Assembly: GCA_019423745.1 (NCBI GenBank)
Contig: JAHZAV010000059.1
Location: 1-9,809, forward strand
Reading direction: 5' to 3'
Origin: Lachnospiraceae bacterium
Lineage (GTDB): Bacteria > Bacillota > Clostridia > Lachnospirales > Lachnospiraceae
DNA length: 9,809 nt
Shown here one piece after another: positions 1 to 5,282 of the stretch (position 1 is the stretch's first letter; every line of letters begins with the position of its first letter). The position numbers and the translations under genes were made by a program. The notes beneath the pieces were generated by a model that saw only the letters and a list, made by a program, of their open reading frames with translations, had not been told where the DNA came from and searched no databases.

Positions 1-227
1 GGGATATAATCTGAATAAACTGCATCGTAAGATACAAAATGGCCGGACAGGAAGCCATCTGTTTCCAGTAAAAAGCGCATAGAAGAAACAAAAAACGGAG
101 AGGTCTTATTAAAGTACGGCAAAAATCCGGTGATCTGCTCTGAAATCAGGGTAGAACGCCGGATTGTTTGCTGTAACGAGCGGAAGTGCCACTCAATCAT
201 CTAGTTTGATGATTTTGCGACACTCCC
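1..227 (+). mobile_element. Right end of an insertion sequence (IS1182-like), cut by the window edge
   Basis: An open frame with a transposase-like tail enters from the left and stops at 82. It is followed by about 145 non-coding bases. These contain an imperfect hairpin (AATCCGG at 124-130 with CCGGATT at 159-165, and inner TGAT/ATCA) and a second inverted repeat (AATCATC at 195-201, GATGATT at 208-214). The sequence then ends in a terminus that reads GGGAGTGTCGCAAAA on the minus strand (227 down to 213). From memory, GGG..TGTCGCAAAA-type ends occur on IS1182-like elements; this is recall, not a search. The end lies 13 bases from the trhA stop codon. The left end and target duplication are outside the window, so the element's size and family are unproven. 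Confidence 0.55.
2..82 (+). CDS. C-terminal fragment of a probable transposase
   Basis: The frame is open from the left edge and gives 26 residues ending ...GRTGSHLFPVKSA before TAG at 80-82. Only the extreme C-terminus is visible, without any DDE catalytic residue. The call therefore rests on the style of the tail (basic, with LHRKIQ and a G-HLF motif, as I recall from IS1182/IS4-like transposases) and on its position directly before IS-like terminal structures. It could instead be the tail of an unrelated host gene. It converges on trhA. Confidence 0.4.
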   Translation, partial: GYNLNKLHRKIQNGRTGSHLFPVKSA

Positions 228-240
228 TTGTCTGCTTAGG

Positions 241-903
241 TTACAGGACAAATGCATACATCACGACAAAATGGCATGCGCTTCCTAACATAACAAAAAT
301 ATGAAAAATCTCATGGCTTCCAAAATTTTTGTGACGGTTGTTGAATAAAGGGAGTTTTAGTGCATATATAACGCCGCCAATTGTATATATAACACCTCCG
401 GCCAGTAACCATCCAAATGCCGCAGGTGACATGGAATTGAGAATTTGTGTAAATGCAAGTACGCAGGTCCAGCCCATTCCAATATATAAAACAGAAGATA
501 CCCATTTAGGGCAGAATACCCAAAATGCTTTTAATACAATGCCAAGAATAGCAATTCCCCATACAATGGATAAAAGAACAATACCTATTTTTCCTTTTAG
601 CACAAGAAGACAGATAGGTGTATAGCTTCCGGCAATAAGAATAAATATCATCATATGGTCAATTTTTTTTAAAATAGTATTTATTTTTTCCGAACGGTTA
701 AAAGTATGGTAGGTAGTACTTGCTGCATACAACAATATAAGACTTACAGCATATACTGCTATGGATATAATATAAATTTTGCCGGGTTCATGAGCGGCTT
801 TAATTAATAGAGGAACAGCAGCGAAAATTGCCATTAACATTCCAATGAAGTGTGTGATTGCGCTTCCAGGATCTTTTACATGAGATTTGAGTGTTTGTGC
901 CAT
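241..903 (-). CDS. trhA: Hemolysin III family membrane protein (TrhA/YqfA-like)
   Basis: A 220-residue polytopic membrane protein of normal family length with about seven hydrophobic segments. It carries the metal-site pattern of the PAQR/CREST superfamily: SxxxH at residues 62-66 (STTYH), Asp82 in KIDHMM, and HxxxH at 197-201 (HEIFH). Family members were named from a Bacillus cereus hemolysin. Most bacterial ones are conserved inner-membrane proteins linked to membrane-lipid homeostasis, so true hemolytic activity should not be assumed. The start is fixed by AGGAGGT eight bases upstream. The gene is monocistronic, transcribed leftward towards the insertion sequence, with the stop only 13 bases from the element's end. 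No terminator is visible after it, so transcription may run into the element antisense to the transposase. Confidence 0.9.
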   Translation of the reverse strand: MAQTLKSHVKDPGSAITHFIGMLMAIFAAVPLLIKAAHEPGKIYIISIAVYAVSLILLYAASTTYHTFNRSEKINTILKKIDHMMIFILIAGSYTPICLLVLKGKIGIVLLSIVWGIAILGIVLKAFWVFCPKWVSSVLYIGMGWTCVLAFTQILNSMSPAAFGWLLAGGVIYTIGGVIYALKLPLFNNRHKNFGSHEIFHIFVMLGSACHFVVMYAFVL

Positions 904-957
904 AAATCATACCTCCTAGAAATATAAAACGTTACAAGTGGTTTTAAAAACTATATA

Positions 958-999
958 ATCTATATAGATATATTATATCCATAAATATAAAAAATGCAA
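958..999 (-). promoter_or_regulatory. Probable trhA promoter with a palindrome at the start site
   Basis: On the minus strand, TTGCAT (999-994) is followed 16 bases later by TATAAT (977-972), placing transcription start near 966. A perfect 12-base palindrome, ATCTATATAGAT (958-969), covers that point. The surrounding DNA is extremely AT-rich with tandem CTATATA units (951-957 and 960-966), so the palindrome may be compositional. The promoter call is moderate and an operator role is speculative. Confidence 0.5.
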
Positions 1000-1071
1000 C
1001 AGTTTTAATAAATATTTTGAAAATCGAAAGATTTATAACTGGACTGGTCAAAAAGTGAATAACTGGATGTT

Positions 1072-1098
1072 TTTACAGAACCACTTTGGTGATATGAT
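1072..1098 (+). promoter_or_regulatory. Probable promoter of the ECF S-component gene
   Basis: TTTACA (1072-1077) and TATGAT (1093-1098) are separated by 15 bases. The short spacer is offset by an extended -10 (TGA directly before TATGAT). The predicted start near 1105 leaves a leader of about 37 bases, too short for a riboswitch. No known riboswitch core was recognised upstream. Confidence 0.5.
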
Positions 1099-1141
1099 AG
1101 ACACAACAAAAAACAATAAGACAAAGAAAGGGCGTATTAAA

Positions 1142-1759
1142 ATGGAACAGAAAAATCAGACAGTTATAAAGTTAGCACAGACGGCTATTCTTGCGGCTTT
1201 GTGTTATGTATCATTTACATACCTTCAGATAAAGATTCCAATGCCGGGAGGAGACGCTACTTCTCTTCATATAGGTAATGCATTTTGTGTGCTGGGAGCA
1301 CTTCTTTTAGGTGGTTGGTATGGCGGACTTGCAGGGGCTATTGGAATGGGAATTGCAGATATTATGGATCCAATTTATATTACTGGAGCGCCAAAAACAT
1401 TTTTCTTAAAATTATGCATCGGTTTGATTGTGGGATTCGTTGCACATAGAATTGCAAAGATTAATGAAAGTGATGATAAAGCATATGTTGTAAAATGGAG
1501 TACGATAGCATCTATAGCAGGTCTTGGATTTAATGTTATTGCAGATCCGGTAGTGGGATATTTTTACAAAATGTATATATTGGGTCAACCCCAGCAGATG
1601 GCAGAAGTACTTGCAAAATGGAGTACCGCTACAACGTTTGTAAATGCGGTGGTTTCTACAATCCTAGTATCTGTATTGTACAATGCAGTGCGTCCTATTC
1701 TTCTTAGAAGCGGACTTATGTTGAAACAGGAGAAGCGGACAGGAGTGTTAAAGCGATAG
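1142..1759 (+). CDS. ECF transporter S component, substrate unknown
   Basis: A 205-residue integral membrane protein resembling substrate-binding S components of energy-coupling factor transporters (riboflavin-type ECF fold). These partner with a shared EcfT and ATPases EcfA/A' to import vitamins or related small molecules. Visible features are an N-terminal helix with the AxxxA pattern typical of S components that dock on EcfT (AQTAILAALCYVSF), a polar loop (PGGDATSLHIGN), a glycine-rich helix pair (LLGGWYGGLAGAIGMGIAD), and later hydrophobic helices, with a basic tail. The ATG at 1142 is chosen because GAAAGGG (1126-1132) lies nine bases upstream. An in-frame start at 1055 would add 29 hydrophilic residues with no ribosome site, and would run through the promoter. 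No EcfA/T genes are adjacent, which fits a group II system with an unlinked module. The substrate cannot be told from sequence. Confidence 0.8.
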   Translation: MEQKNQTVIKLAQTAILAALCYVSFTYLQIKIPMPGGDATSLHIGNAFCVLGALLLGGWYGGLAGAIGMGIADIMDPIYITGAPKTFFLKLCIGLIVGFVAHRIAKINESDDKAYVVKWSTIASIAGLGFNVIADPVVGYFYKMYILGQPQQMAEVLAKWSTATTFVNAVVSTILVSVLYNAVRPILLRSGLMLKQEKRTGVLKR

Positions 1760-1780
1760 TTAAAAAAGATATATTTTTAG

Positions 1781-1810
1781 AAAACCCGGCGGTTTATTCC
1801 GCCGGGTTTT
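1781..1810. terminator. Bidirectional terminator between the ECF gene and rubrerythrin
   Basis: A perfect 12-bp inverted repeat, AAAACCCGGCGG (1781-1792) and CCGCCGGGTTTT (1799-1810), with a 6-base loop. It has T-runs on both strands. It sits between convergent genes and can terminate both. Confidence 0.92.
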
Positions 1811-1837
1811 AAATTGAGAAATCTTATAAAGAATTTT

Positions 1838-2374
1838 TTAGTAGTTTTCAGCTTTTCTTTCAAAGTATGCTTTTGGATGAGCACATACAGGGCAAACTTC
1901 AGGAGCTTCTTCACCGTAATAAATGAATCCGCAATTGCCACATTTCCAGCCAAGAGGAGCATCTCCTTTGAAAGTTGCTCCATCCATATAATGATCCAGA
2001 AGTCTCTGATAACGCGCCTCGTGAGAAGCTTCAACTTTTGCAACTCCCTCGAATTTTACAGCAAGATCTTCAAATCCTTCTTCCCTTGCTTCTTCAGCCA
2101 TACGTTTGTACATATCTGACCATTCATACTTTTCGCCTTCAGCTGCATCTTTCAGATTTTCAGCAACATCCCCAATACCATGAAATTCCTTGAACCACAT
2201 TTTGGCATGCTCTTTTTCCTGATTTGCAGTTTCTTCAAAAATATTTGCCATTTGTACAAAGCCGGCTTTTCTTGCAGCGCTTGCATAGTAAGTGTATTTA
2301 TTACGTGCCTGAGATTCTCCTGAAAAAGCTTCCATTAAGTTCTTTTCTGTTTTTGTTCCAGCATATTTAGACAT
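1838..2374 (-). CDS. rbr: Rubrerythrin
   Basis: A 178-residue non-heme diiron peroxidase that reduces H2O2 to water in the cytoplasm of anaerobes, fed electrons by rubredoxin/NAD(P)H reductases. It has the classic domain order. A ferritin-like four-helix domain (about 1-135) carries ExxH ligand pairs Glu53-His56 and Glu115-His118 plus Glu20. A C-terminal rubredoxin-like FeS4 domain has CGNC at 145-148 and CPVC at 161-164. The length is close to that of other rubrerythrins. AAAGGAG lies eight bases before the ATG. It is downstream of reverse rubrerythrin on the same strand with a 109 bp gap and no convincing promoter of its own. It may be partly co-transcribed, with a weak hairpin in the gap tuning its level. 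Confidence 0.96.
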   Translation of the reverse strand: MSKYAGTKTEKNLMEAFSGESQARNKYTYYASAARKAGFVQMANIFEETANQEKEHAKMWFKEFHGIGDVAENLKDAAEGEKYEWSDMYKRMAEEAREEGFEDLAVKFEGVAKVEASHEARYQRLLDHYMDGATFKGDAPLGWKCGNCGFIYYGEEAPEVCPVCAHPKAYFERKAENY

Positions 2375-2447
2375 AATTTTTTCTCCTTTTTATCTGTTGC
2401 CAATTAACGTGGTACGTTGTAATGAGACAAAGAAAAGTGATAGTAAA

Positions 2448-2476
2448 GGACTACAGAAAATATGATCCTGCAGTCC
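2448..2476 (-). terminator. Weak hairpin between the two rubrerythrin genes
   Basis: GGACTACAG (2448-2456) and CTGCAGTCC (2468-2476) form a 9-bp stem with one G.U pair and an 11-base loop. On the minus strand it falls just after the reverse rubrerythrin stop and is followed by only an interrupted T-rich run. It may be a leaky terminator or an RNA-stability element. Confidence 0.45.
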
Positions 2477-2483
2477 CTGGTTT

Positions 2484-3026
2484 TTATCCGAAATATCTCT
2501 TTAACAGTCCCTCAAATGCTTTTCCGTGACGGGCTTCATCGCGAGCCATTTCATGAACTGTGTCGTGAATTGCATCCAGATTAGCAGCTTTTGCACGTTT
2601 TGCAAGATCAAATTTTCCAGCAGTAGCACCATTTTCAGCATCTACACGCATTTCCAGGTTCTTCTTTGTACTGTCTGTAACAACTTCTCCAAGCAGTTCA
2701 GCAAATTTAGCAGCATGTTCTGCTTCTTCCCAGGCAGCTTTTTCCCAGTAAAGTCCGATTTCCGGATAACCTTCTCTGTGAGCAACTCTTGACATTGCAA
2801 GATACATACCAACTTCTGTACATTCTCCTTCAAAGTTTGCTCTCAAGTCTGCGAGGATATCTTCACTAACACCCTGAGCAACACCTACAACATGCTCTGC
2901 AGCCCATTCTCTGTCACCAGTCTGTTCTTTAAATTTTTCAGCTGGAGCATGGCAAACTGGACATTCAGCCGGAGCAGCTTCTCCTTCATAAACATAACCA
3001 CATACTGTACATACAAATTTTTTCAT
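2484..3026 (-). CDS. Reverse rubrerythrin (NADH-dependent peroxidase component)
   Basis: A 180-residue protein with inverted rubrerythrin order. The N-terminal rubredoxin-like FeS4 site has CTVC at residues 6-9 and CPVC at 22-25. A ferritin-like diiron domain follows, with Glu100/Glu103-His104 and Glu164-His167 among the likely ligands. Reverse rubrerythrins of clostridia are major H2O2- and O2-reducing enzymes, strongly induced by oxygen and repressed by PerR (established for Clostridium acetobutylicum). It is preceded by AAGGAAG eight bases before the ATG and by its own strong promoter with an adjacent palindrome. Its position between perR and rubrerythrin supports a peroxide-defence locus. 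It is not a duplicate of the neighbouring rubrerythrin: the domain order differs and the two share only family-level similarity. Confidence 0.95.
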   Translation of the reverse strand: MKKFVCTVCGYVYEGEAAPAECPVCHAPAEKFKEQTGDREWAAEHVVGVAQGVSEDILADLRANFEGECTEVGMYLAMSRVAHREGYPEIGLYWEKAAWEEAEHAAKFAELLGEVVTDSTKKNLEMRVDAENGATAGKFDLAKRAKAANLDAIHDTVHEMARDEARHGKAFEGLLKRYFG

Positions 3027-3061
3027 AATTATTTCTTCCTTTCTTATTCTTTATTTTATTT

Positions 3062-3090
3062 TTAATATCAGTAACTATTACTGATATTAA
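3062..3090. promoter_or_regulatory. 13-3-13 palindromic operator of reverse rubrerythrin
   Basis: TTAATATCAGTAA (3062-3074) and TTACTGATATTAA (3078-3090) are perfect inverted arms around CTA. The repeat overlaps the downstream edge of the -10 at 3094-3089, so a bound repressor would block RNA polymerase. PerR is the obvious candidate because its gene is next door. However, the central 7-1-7 fits the Bacillus PerR consensus only partly (about 4 and 3 of 7 per half), and the arms are longer than a PerR box needs. Confidence 0.65.
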
Positions 3091-3117
3091 TTTACAACCT
3101 TTTTGCTATATTGTCAA
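3089..3117 (-). promoter_or_regulatory. Promoter of reverse rubrerythrin
   Basis: On the minus strand, consensus TTGACA (3117-3112) and TAAATT (3094-3089) are separated by exactly 17 bases. The predicted start lies within the 29-base palindrome. The promoter lies wholly in the 94 bp gap after perR, so the gene can be induced independently of perR. Confidence 0.7.
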
Positions 3118-3120
3118 TAC

Positions 3121-3516
3121 TTATTTTGTTTTCTTTTTTAAACAATTGCTGCATGTTCCGAAAAACATTGCTGTATGAGATTCTATAGAACCATCAAAAC
3201 ACTTTTCAGCAAGTTTGTCAATGGAATCCAGAGGTTCCATATATAAATCACTTACTTTACCACAAGATGTGCAAATTACATGATAGTGAGGTTCTGTAGT
3301 GGCATCAAATCGATCGCCTCCGTCGGCGGTAGTGATTTTGTTGATTTCACCCATATCAGCCAGAAGATTTAAATTCCGATATACGGTACCAAGACTGATG
3401 CGGGGAAATTCTTCACGAACATGCATATATACTGTATCGGCAGTAGGATGTTCTTTTGTGCTGGCAAGAAATTCTTTAATAGCTTCTCGCTGGCGACTAT
3501 ATTTTAAAGTTGACAT
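3121..3516 (-). CDS. perR: PerR-type peroxide-sensing Fur family repressor
   Basis: A 131-residue Fur-family regulator with an N-terminal winged helix (about 1-72, recognition helix SLGTVYRNL) and a C-terminal metal-binding dimerisation domain. All five regulatory-metal ligands of Bacillus subtilis PerR (H37, D85, H91, H93, D104) have counterparts: His23, Asp71, His77, His79, Asp90. The structural zinc site is CTSC (82-85) and CSNC (122-125). The Asp at the D104 position favours PerR over Fur. PerR-Fe is inactivated when H2O2 oxidises its histidine ligands, which derepresses peroxide-defence genes such as the adjacent rubrerythrins. The ATG at 3516 follows GGGAGG (3529-3524). A longer in-frame start would read through the operator. 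The N-terminus is about 14 residues shorter than in B. subtilis PerR. Confidence 0.93.
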   Translation of the reverse strand: MSTLKYSRQREAIKEFLASTKEHPTADTVYMHVREEFPRISLGTVYRNLNLLADMGEINKITTADGGDRFDATTEPHYHVICTSCGKVSDLYMEPLDSIDKLAEKCFDGSIESHTAMFFGTCSNCLKKKTK

Positions 3517-3563
3517 TATGCATCCTCCCTTCCTGTTTCGTAAATGCAATAATGATTGCTTGA

Positions 3564-3578
3564 TAACAATAATTGTTA
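3564..3578. promoter_or_regulatory. PerR/Fur-type box in front of perR
   Basis: TAACAAT-A-ATTGTTA is a perfect 7-1-7 inverted repeat. It matches the Bacillus PerR consensus TTATAAT-n-ATTATAA at 5 of 7 positions in each half. It lies just downstream of the probable perR -10, at the expected transcription start, as expected for autorepression. Confidence 0.7.
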
Positions 3579-3588
3579 CTATAATTAT

Positions 3589-3615
3589 ATTATACACTGA
3601 TACAAAAAAAGTCAA
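3589..3615 (-). promoter_or_regulatory. Probable perR promoter
   Basis: On the minus strand, TTGACT (3615-3610) and TATAAT (3594-3589) are separated by 15 bases. A second overlapping TATAAT (3589-3584) would make the gap 20. The exact -10 is uncertain, but the element clearly drives perR and places the 7-1-7 box at the start site. Confidence 0.5.
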
Positions 3616-3697
3616 TACCTTTTTCTGAATTTTGTAGTGAGCTTGAAGTAACCATTATTGATATGGAATACAGGAAAAATAATCCATATGATTGAAG

Positions 3698-3714
3698 AGT
3701 TAACAAATTGTAAC
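3698..3714 (+). promoter_or_regulatory. Near-match WalR box upstream of the NlpC/P60 promoter
   Basis: AGTTAA-N5-TGTAAC differs from the WalR (YycF) direct repeat TGT[AT]A[ATC]-N5-TGT[AT]A[ATC] by one base. It ends 73 bases before the -35. It could be an activator site, but AT-rich DNA makes one-mismatch hits fairly likely by chance. Confidence 0.35.
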
Positions 3715-3787
3715 AAATTACGACTAAAAAAAGGAGAAATAGTAAGAAAAACGTAATAAGTTGATGGAAAAAACCTGGGAAATTCCG

Positions 3788-3816
3788 TTGACAATGCATA
3801 TTATCGCTGATATAAT
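3788..3816 (+). promoter_or_regulatory. Consensus sigma-A promoter of the NlpC/P60 gene
   Basis: TTGACA (3788-3793) and TATAAT (3811-3816) are separated by exactly 17 bases, perfect at all twelve positions. Start is expected near 3823, giving a leader of about 73 bases. The rest of the 378 bp gap between perR and this gene holds the perR control region, WalR-like repeats and a 7-bp inverted repeat (ATATGGA 3661-3667, TCCATAT 3683-3689). No other gene is seen there. Confidence 0.9.
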
Positions 3817-3830
3817 TTTATCGTAACATT

Positions 3831-3847
3831 TGTAACAATTCTGTAAT
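3831..3847 (+). promoter_or_regulatory. WalR (YycF) box in the NlpC/P60 leader
   Basis: TGTAAC-AATTC-TGTAAT fits the WalR consensus (two TGT[AT]A[ATC] hexamers with N5 between) at every position. A further CGTAAC lies just upstream at 3822-3827. It sits about 8-25 bases after the predicted transcription start. In B. subtilis, WalR sites downstream of the promoter repress and upstream sites activate cell-wall hydrolase genes. The target type, an SH3-NlpC/P60 endopeptidase, is a typical WalR target. Confidence 0.55.
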
Positions 3848-3895
3848 ATTTACAAAAGATAAGAAAACATAAACGAATGATCGAGGAGGTTGTTT

Positions 3896-4834
3896 ATGAA
3901 TTCTATTCTTAAAAGAGGATTGTTCATAGTTACTTTGACAGGAGTAATTTCAATTTCCGGGGAGACGGTAAGGGCAGCAGATTCGGTCCGACAGACAGAA
4001 GCAGCTCTTCCAAATGTGGGAATTGAAGCGGTATTAAATGACTGCTATACATCAGATGACCAAATTGATGTAGAGAGTTACTTGGTGCTGACGGAAAAAG
4101 GAGAGTATTCAGATATGGCGTTCACAAACGTGGAAACAGATACGTTTCTGTTTGTACGGAGTGAACCAACGACACAAAGCGAATGGGTAGGAAAGCTGTA
4201 CACGGATTATGCAGCCCAGATTATCGGACCAGTAGGAGAATGGACAAAAATTCAGTCTGGTTCTGTGACGGGATATGTGTATACAGATTATATTATAATA
4301 GGAAATGAATCGCAGCAGAAAGCTCAGGAGCTGATACAAAATTCTGAAGGTAAGACAGAAGAAGAGGCCTTCCGCTATGCCGAATCTCGGCAGGAAGAAG
4401 AGGAACGACTGGCACGAGAAGCGGCAGAGGCGGCAGCACGGGCACAGGCGGAAGCAGAAAGGCAGGCAGAGGAAGCGGCAGCAAATGTTTCAAGTACCGG
4501 ACAGGCAATTGTAGATTATGCTTGTCAGTTTATCGGAAATCCGTACGTATGGGGAGGGACGAGCCTTACAAACGGTGCGGATTGTTCTGGTTTTGTTCAA
4601 TCGGTTTATGCCCATTTTGGGATTAGCCTTCCGCGAACCACATGGGATCAGGAAAATGCTGGCACAGCAATTAGTTATGATCAGGCACAGCCAGGAGATT
4701 TGATTCTGTATGAAGGGCATGTGGGAATTTATATGGGAGATGGACAAATTGTTAATGCAATTAATCCGTCAAAAGGAATTGGAGTAATTCCTGCAACCTG
4801 TATGAGTATAAAAACAGTGCGCCGAGTATTATAA
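3896..4834 (+). CDS. Secreted SH3-NlpC/P60 peptidoglycan endopeptidase
   Basis: A 312-residue exported cell-wall hydrolase. A signal peptide (basic MNSILKRG, hydrophobic core, probable cleavage after VRAA near 28) is followed by a bacterial SH3 domain (about 75-137, with RSEPTTQSEWVGKL and VTGYVYTDYI). Next comes an Ala/Glu/Arg-rich helical linker (about 140-197), then a C-terminal NlpC/P60 domain (203-312). Catalytic Cys230 lies in DCSGF and His275 in GHVGIYMG. The usual third polar residue, commonly His, is Asn287 (VNAI). Such enzymes cut D-gamma-glutamyl-mDAP or related stem-peptide bonds during growth and separation. The start is fixed by GAGGAGG (3883-3889) six bases before the ATG. The gene is monocistronic, between a consensus promoter and an 18-bp terminator stem. 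LytE/CwlO-like function is probable, but a direct ortholog is not claimed. Confidence 0.94.
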   Translation: MNSILKRGLFIVTLTGVISISGETVRAADSVRQTEAALPNVGIEAVLNDCYTSDDQIDVESYLVLTEKGEYSDMAFTNVETDTFLFVRSEPTTQSEWVGKLYTDYAAQIIGPVGEWTKIQSGSVTGYVYTDYIIIGNESQQKAQELIQNSEGKTEEEAFRYAESRQEEEERLAREAAEAAARAQAEAERQAEEAAANVSSTGQAIVDYACQFIGNPYVWGGTSLTNGADCSGFVQSVYAHFGISLPRTTWDQENAGTAISYDQAQPGDLILYEGHVGIYMGDGQIVNAINPSKGIGVIPATCMSIKTVRRVL

Positions 4835-4870
4835 ATGGGAACGGGATTCAATAATCCCGTTCCCATTTAT
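4831..4870 (+). terminator. Terminator hairpin of the NlpC/P60 gene
   Basis: A perfect 18-bp stem (4831-4848 and 4853-4870) with a 4-base CAAT loop. The stop codon lies in the left arm. The stem core is GGGAACGGGATT. The right arm ends in ATTTAT and a T-rich stretch follows further on, so the U-tract is weak although the stem is very stable. Confidence 0.8.
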
Positions 4871-4948
4871 AATGCAATTCATTTTAAATTTATTTTTTTG
4901 CAAAACTTATGTAATGTAGTGAAAATCGAAATAATGTGCAATTTACAC

Positions 4949-4981
4949 AAATTTGTAAAAACCTGGAAAAATTTGTAAAAA
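4949..4981 (+). repeat. Two AT-rich 13-mer direct repeats
   Basis: AAATTTGTAAAAA occurs at 4949-4961 and again at 4969-4981, an exact 13-base repeat with a 20-base period. It lies immediately left of the DnaA-box cluster. In position and composition it resembles the unwinding-element repeats of bacterial origins. It could also be an ordinary regulatory repeat in AT-rich DNA. Confidence 0.7.
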
Positions 4982-4985
4982 AGAC

Positions 4986-5091
4986 TTATCCAAGTTATAC
5001 ACATAAAAAACCATGAAAAAGGTGGAAAAATCAAAGTTTTTGAAAACTTATCCACATTATCCACATGGATAACCCAGTTTTTGGTGGATTA
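4986..5091. other. DnaA-box cluster (oriC-like, no dnaA adjacent)
   Basis: Two perfect TTATCCACA boxes stand head-to-tail with no gap (5048-5056, 5057-5065), and a TTATNCACA match, TTATACACA, is at 4995-5003. Weaker 7/9 boxes are TTATCCAAG (4986-4994), TTATCCATG on the minus strand (5072-5064) and TAATCCACC on the minus strand (5091-5083). A 7-2-7 inverted repeat, AAGTTTT-TG-AAAACTT, lies at 5034-5049. The cluster occupies the middle of a 448 bp gene-free spacer (4835-5282) between the NlpC/P60 and DUF1858 genes. It may be a replication origin, a DnaA-titrating cluster or a DnaA-controlled region. Neighbouring genes do not match the usual rpmH-dnaA-dnaN setting. Confidence 0.7.
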
Positions 5092-5216
5092 CTTACGTCA
5101 AATAAAAGAACGAATGTTTTGTGAAGAAATAATAAAAATGAGTTTTTGTCGAAAAAACAGGAAAAGAAACTTGACAAATAAATAACCAGAAATTAACGTG
5201 AAATTTATTTTAAATG

Positions 5217-5245
5217 TTTACACAATGAAAGAAAGCGGATATAAT
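5217..5245 (+). promoter_or_regulatory. Promoter of the DUF1858 gene
   Basis: TTTACA (5217-5222) and TATAAT (5240-5245) are separated by exactly 17 bases. Start is expected near 5252, leaving a short leader with AAAGGAGG at 5264-5271. An isolated TTGACA at 5171-5176 has no -10 at the right distance. Confidence 0.82.
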
Positions 5246-5282
5246 AAGGAATACGTGGAAGATAAAGGAGGAATAATGAACT

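Noticed and set aside
1055..1141. Longer N-terminus for the ECF S component
   Set aside because: It would add 29 hydrophilic residues, lacks a ribosome site and overlaps the promoter; ATG 1142 fits better.
904..1141. A riboswitch for the ECF transporter gene
   Set aside because: No core motif of TPP, FMN, cobalamin, preQ1 or similar was seen, and the predicted leader is only about 37 bases.
2406..2418. AACGTGGTACGTT as an operator for rubrerythrin
   Set aside because: Arms are only 5 bp and no promoter could be placed around it.
3590..3598. TTATACACT, an 8/9 DnaA-box match in the perR promoter
   Set aside because: It is a single isolated imperfect box that overlaps the perR -10; chance is sufficient.
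3764..3826. A 20-codon frame starting MEKTWEIPL upstream of the NlpC/P60 gene
   Set aside because: It spans the -35 and -10 of a consensus promoter and has no ribosome site at usable distance.
4293..4508. Proline/leucine-rich minus-strand frame inside the NlpC/P60 gene
   Set aside because: It is the antisense shadow of the Ala/Glu-rich linker codons.
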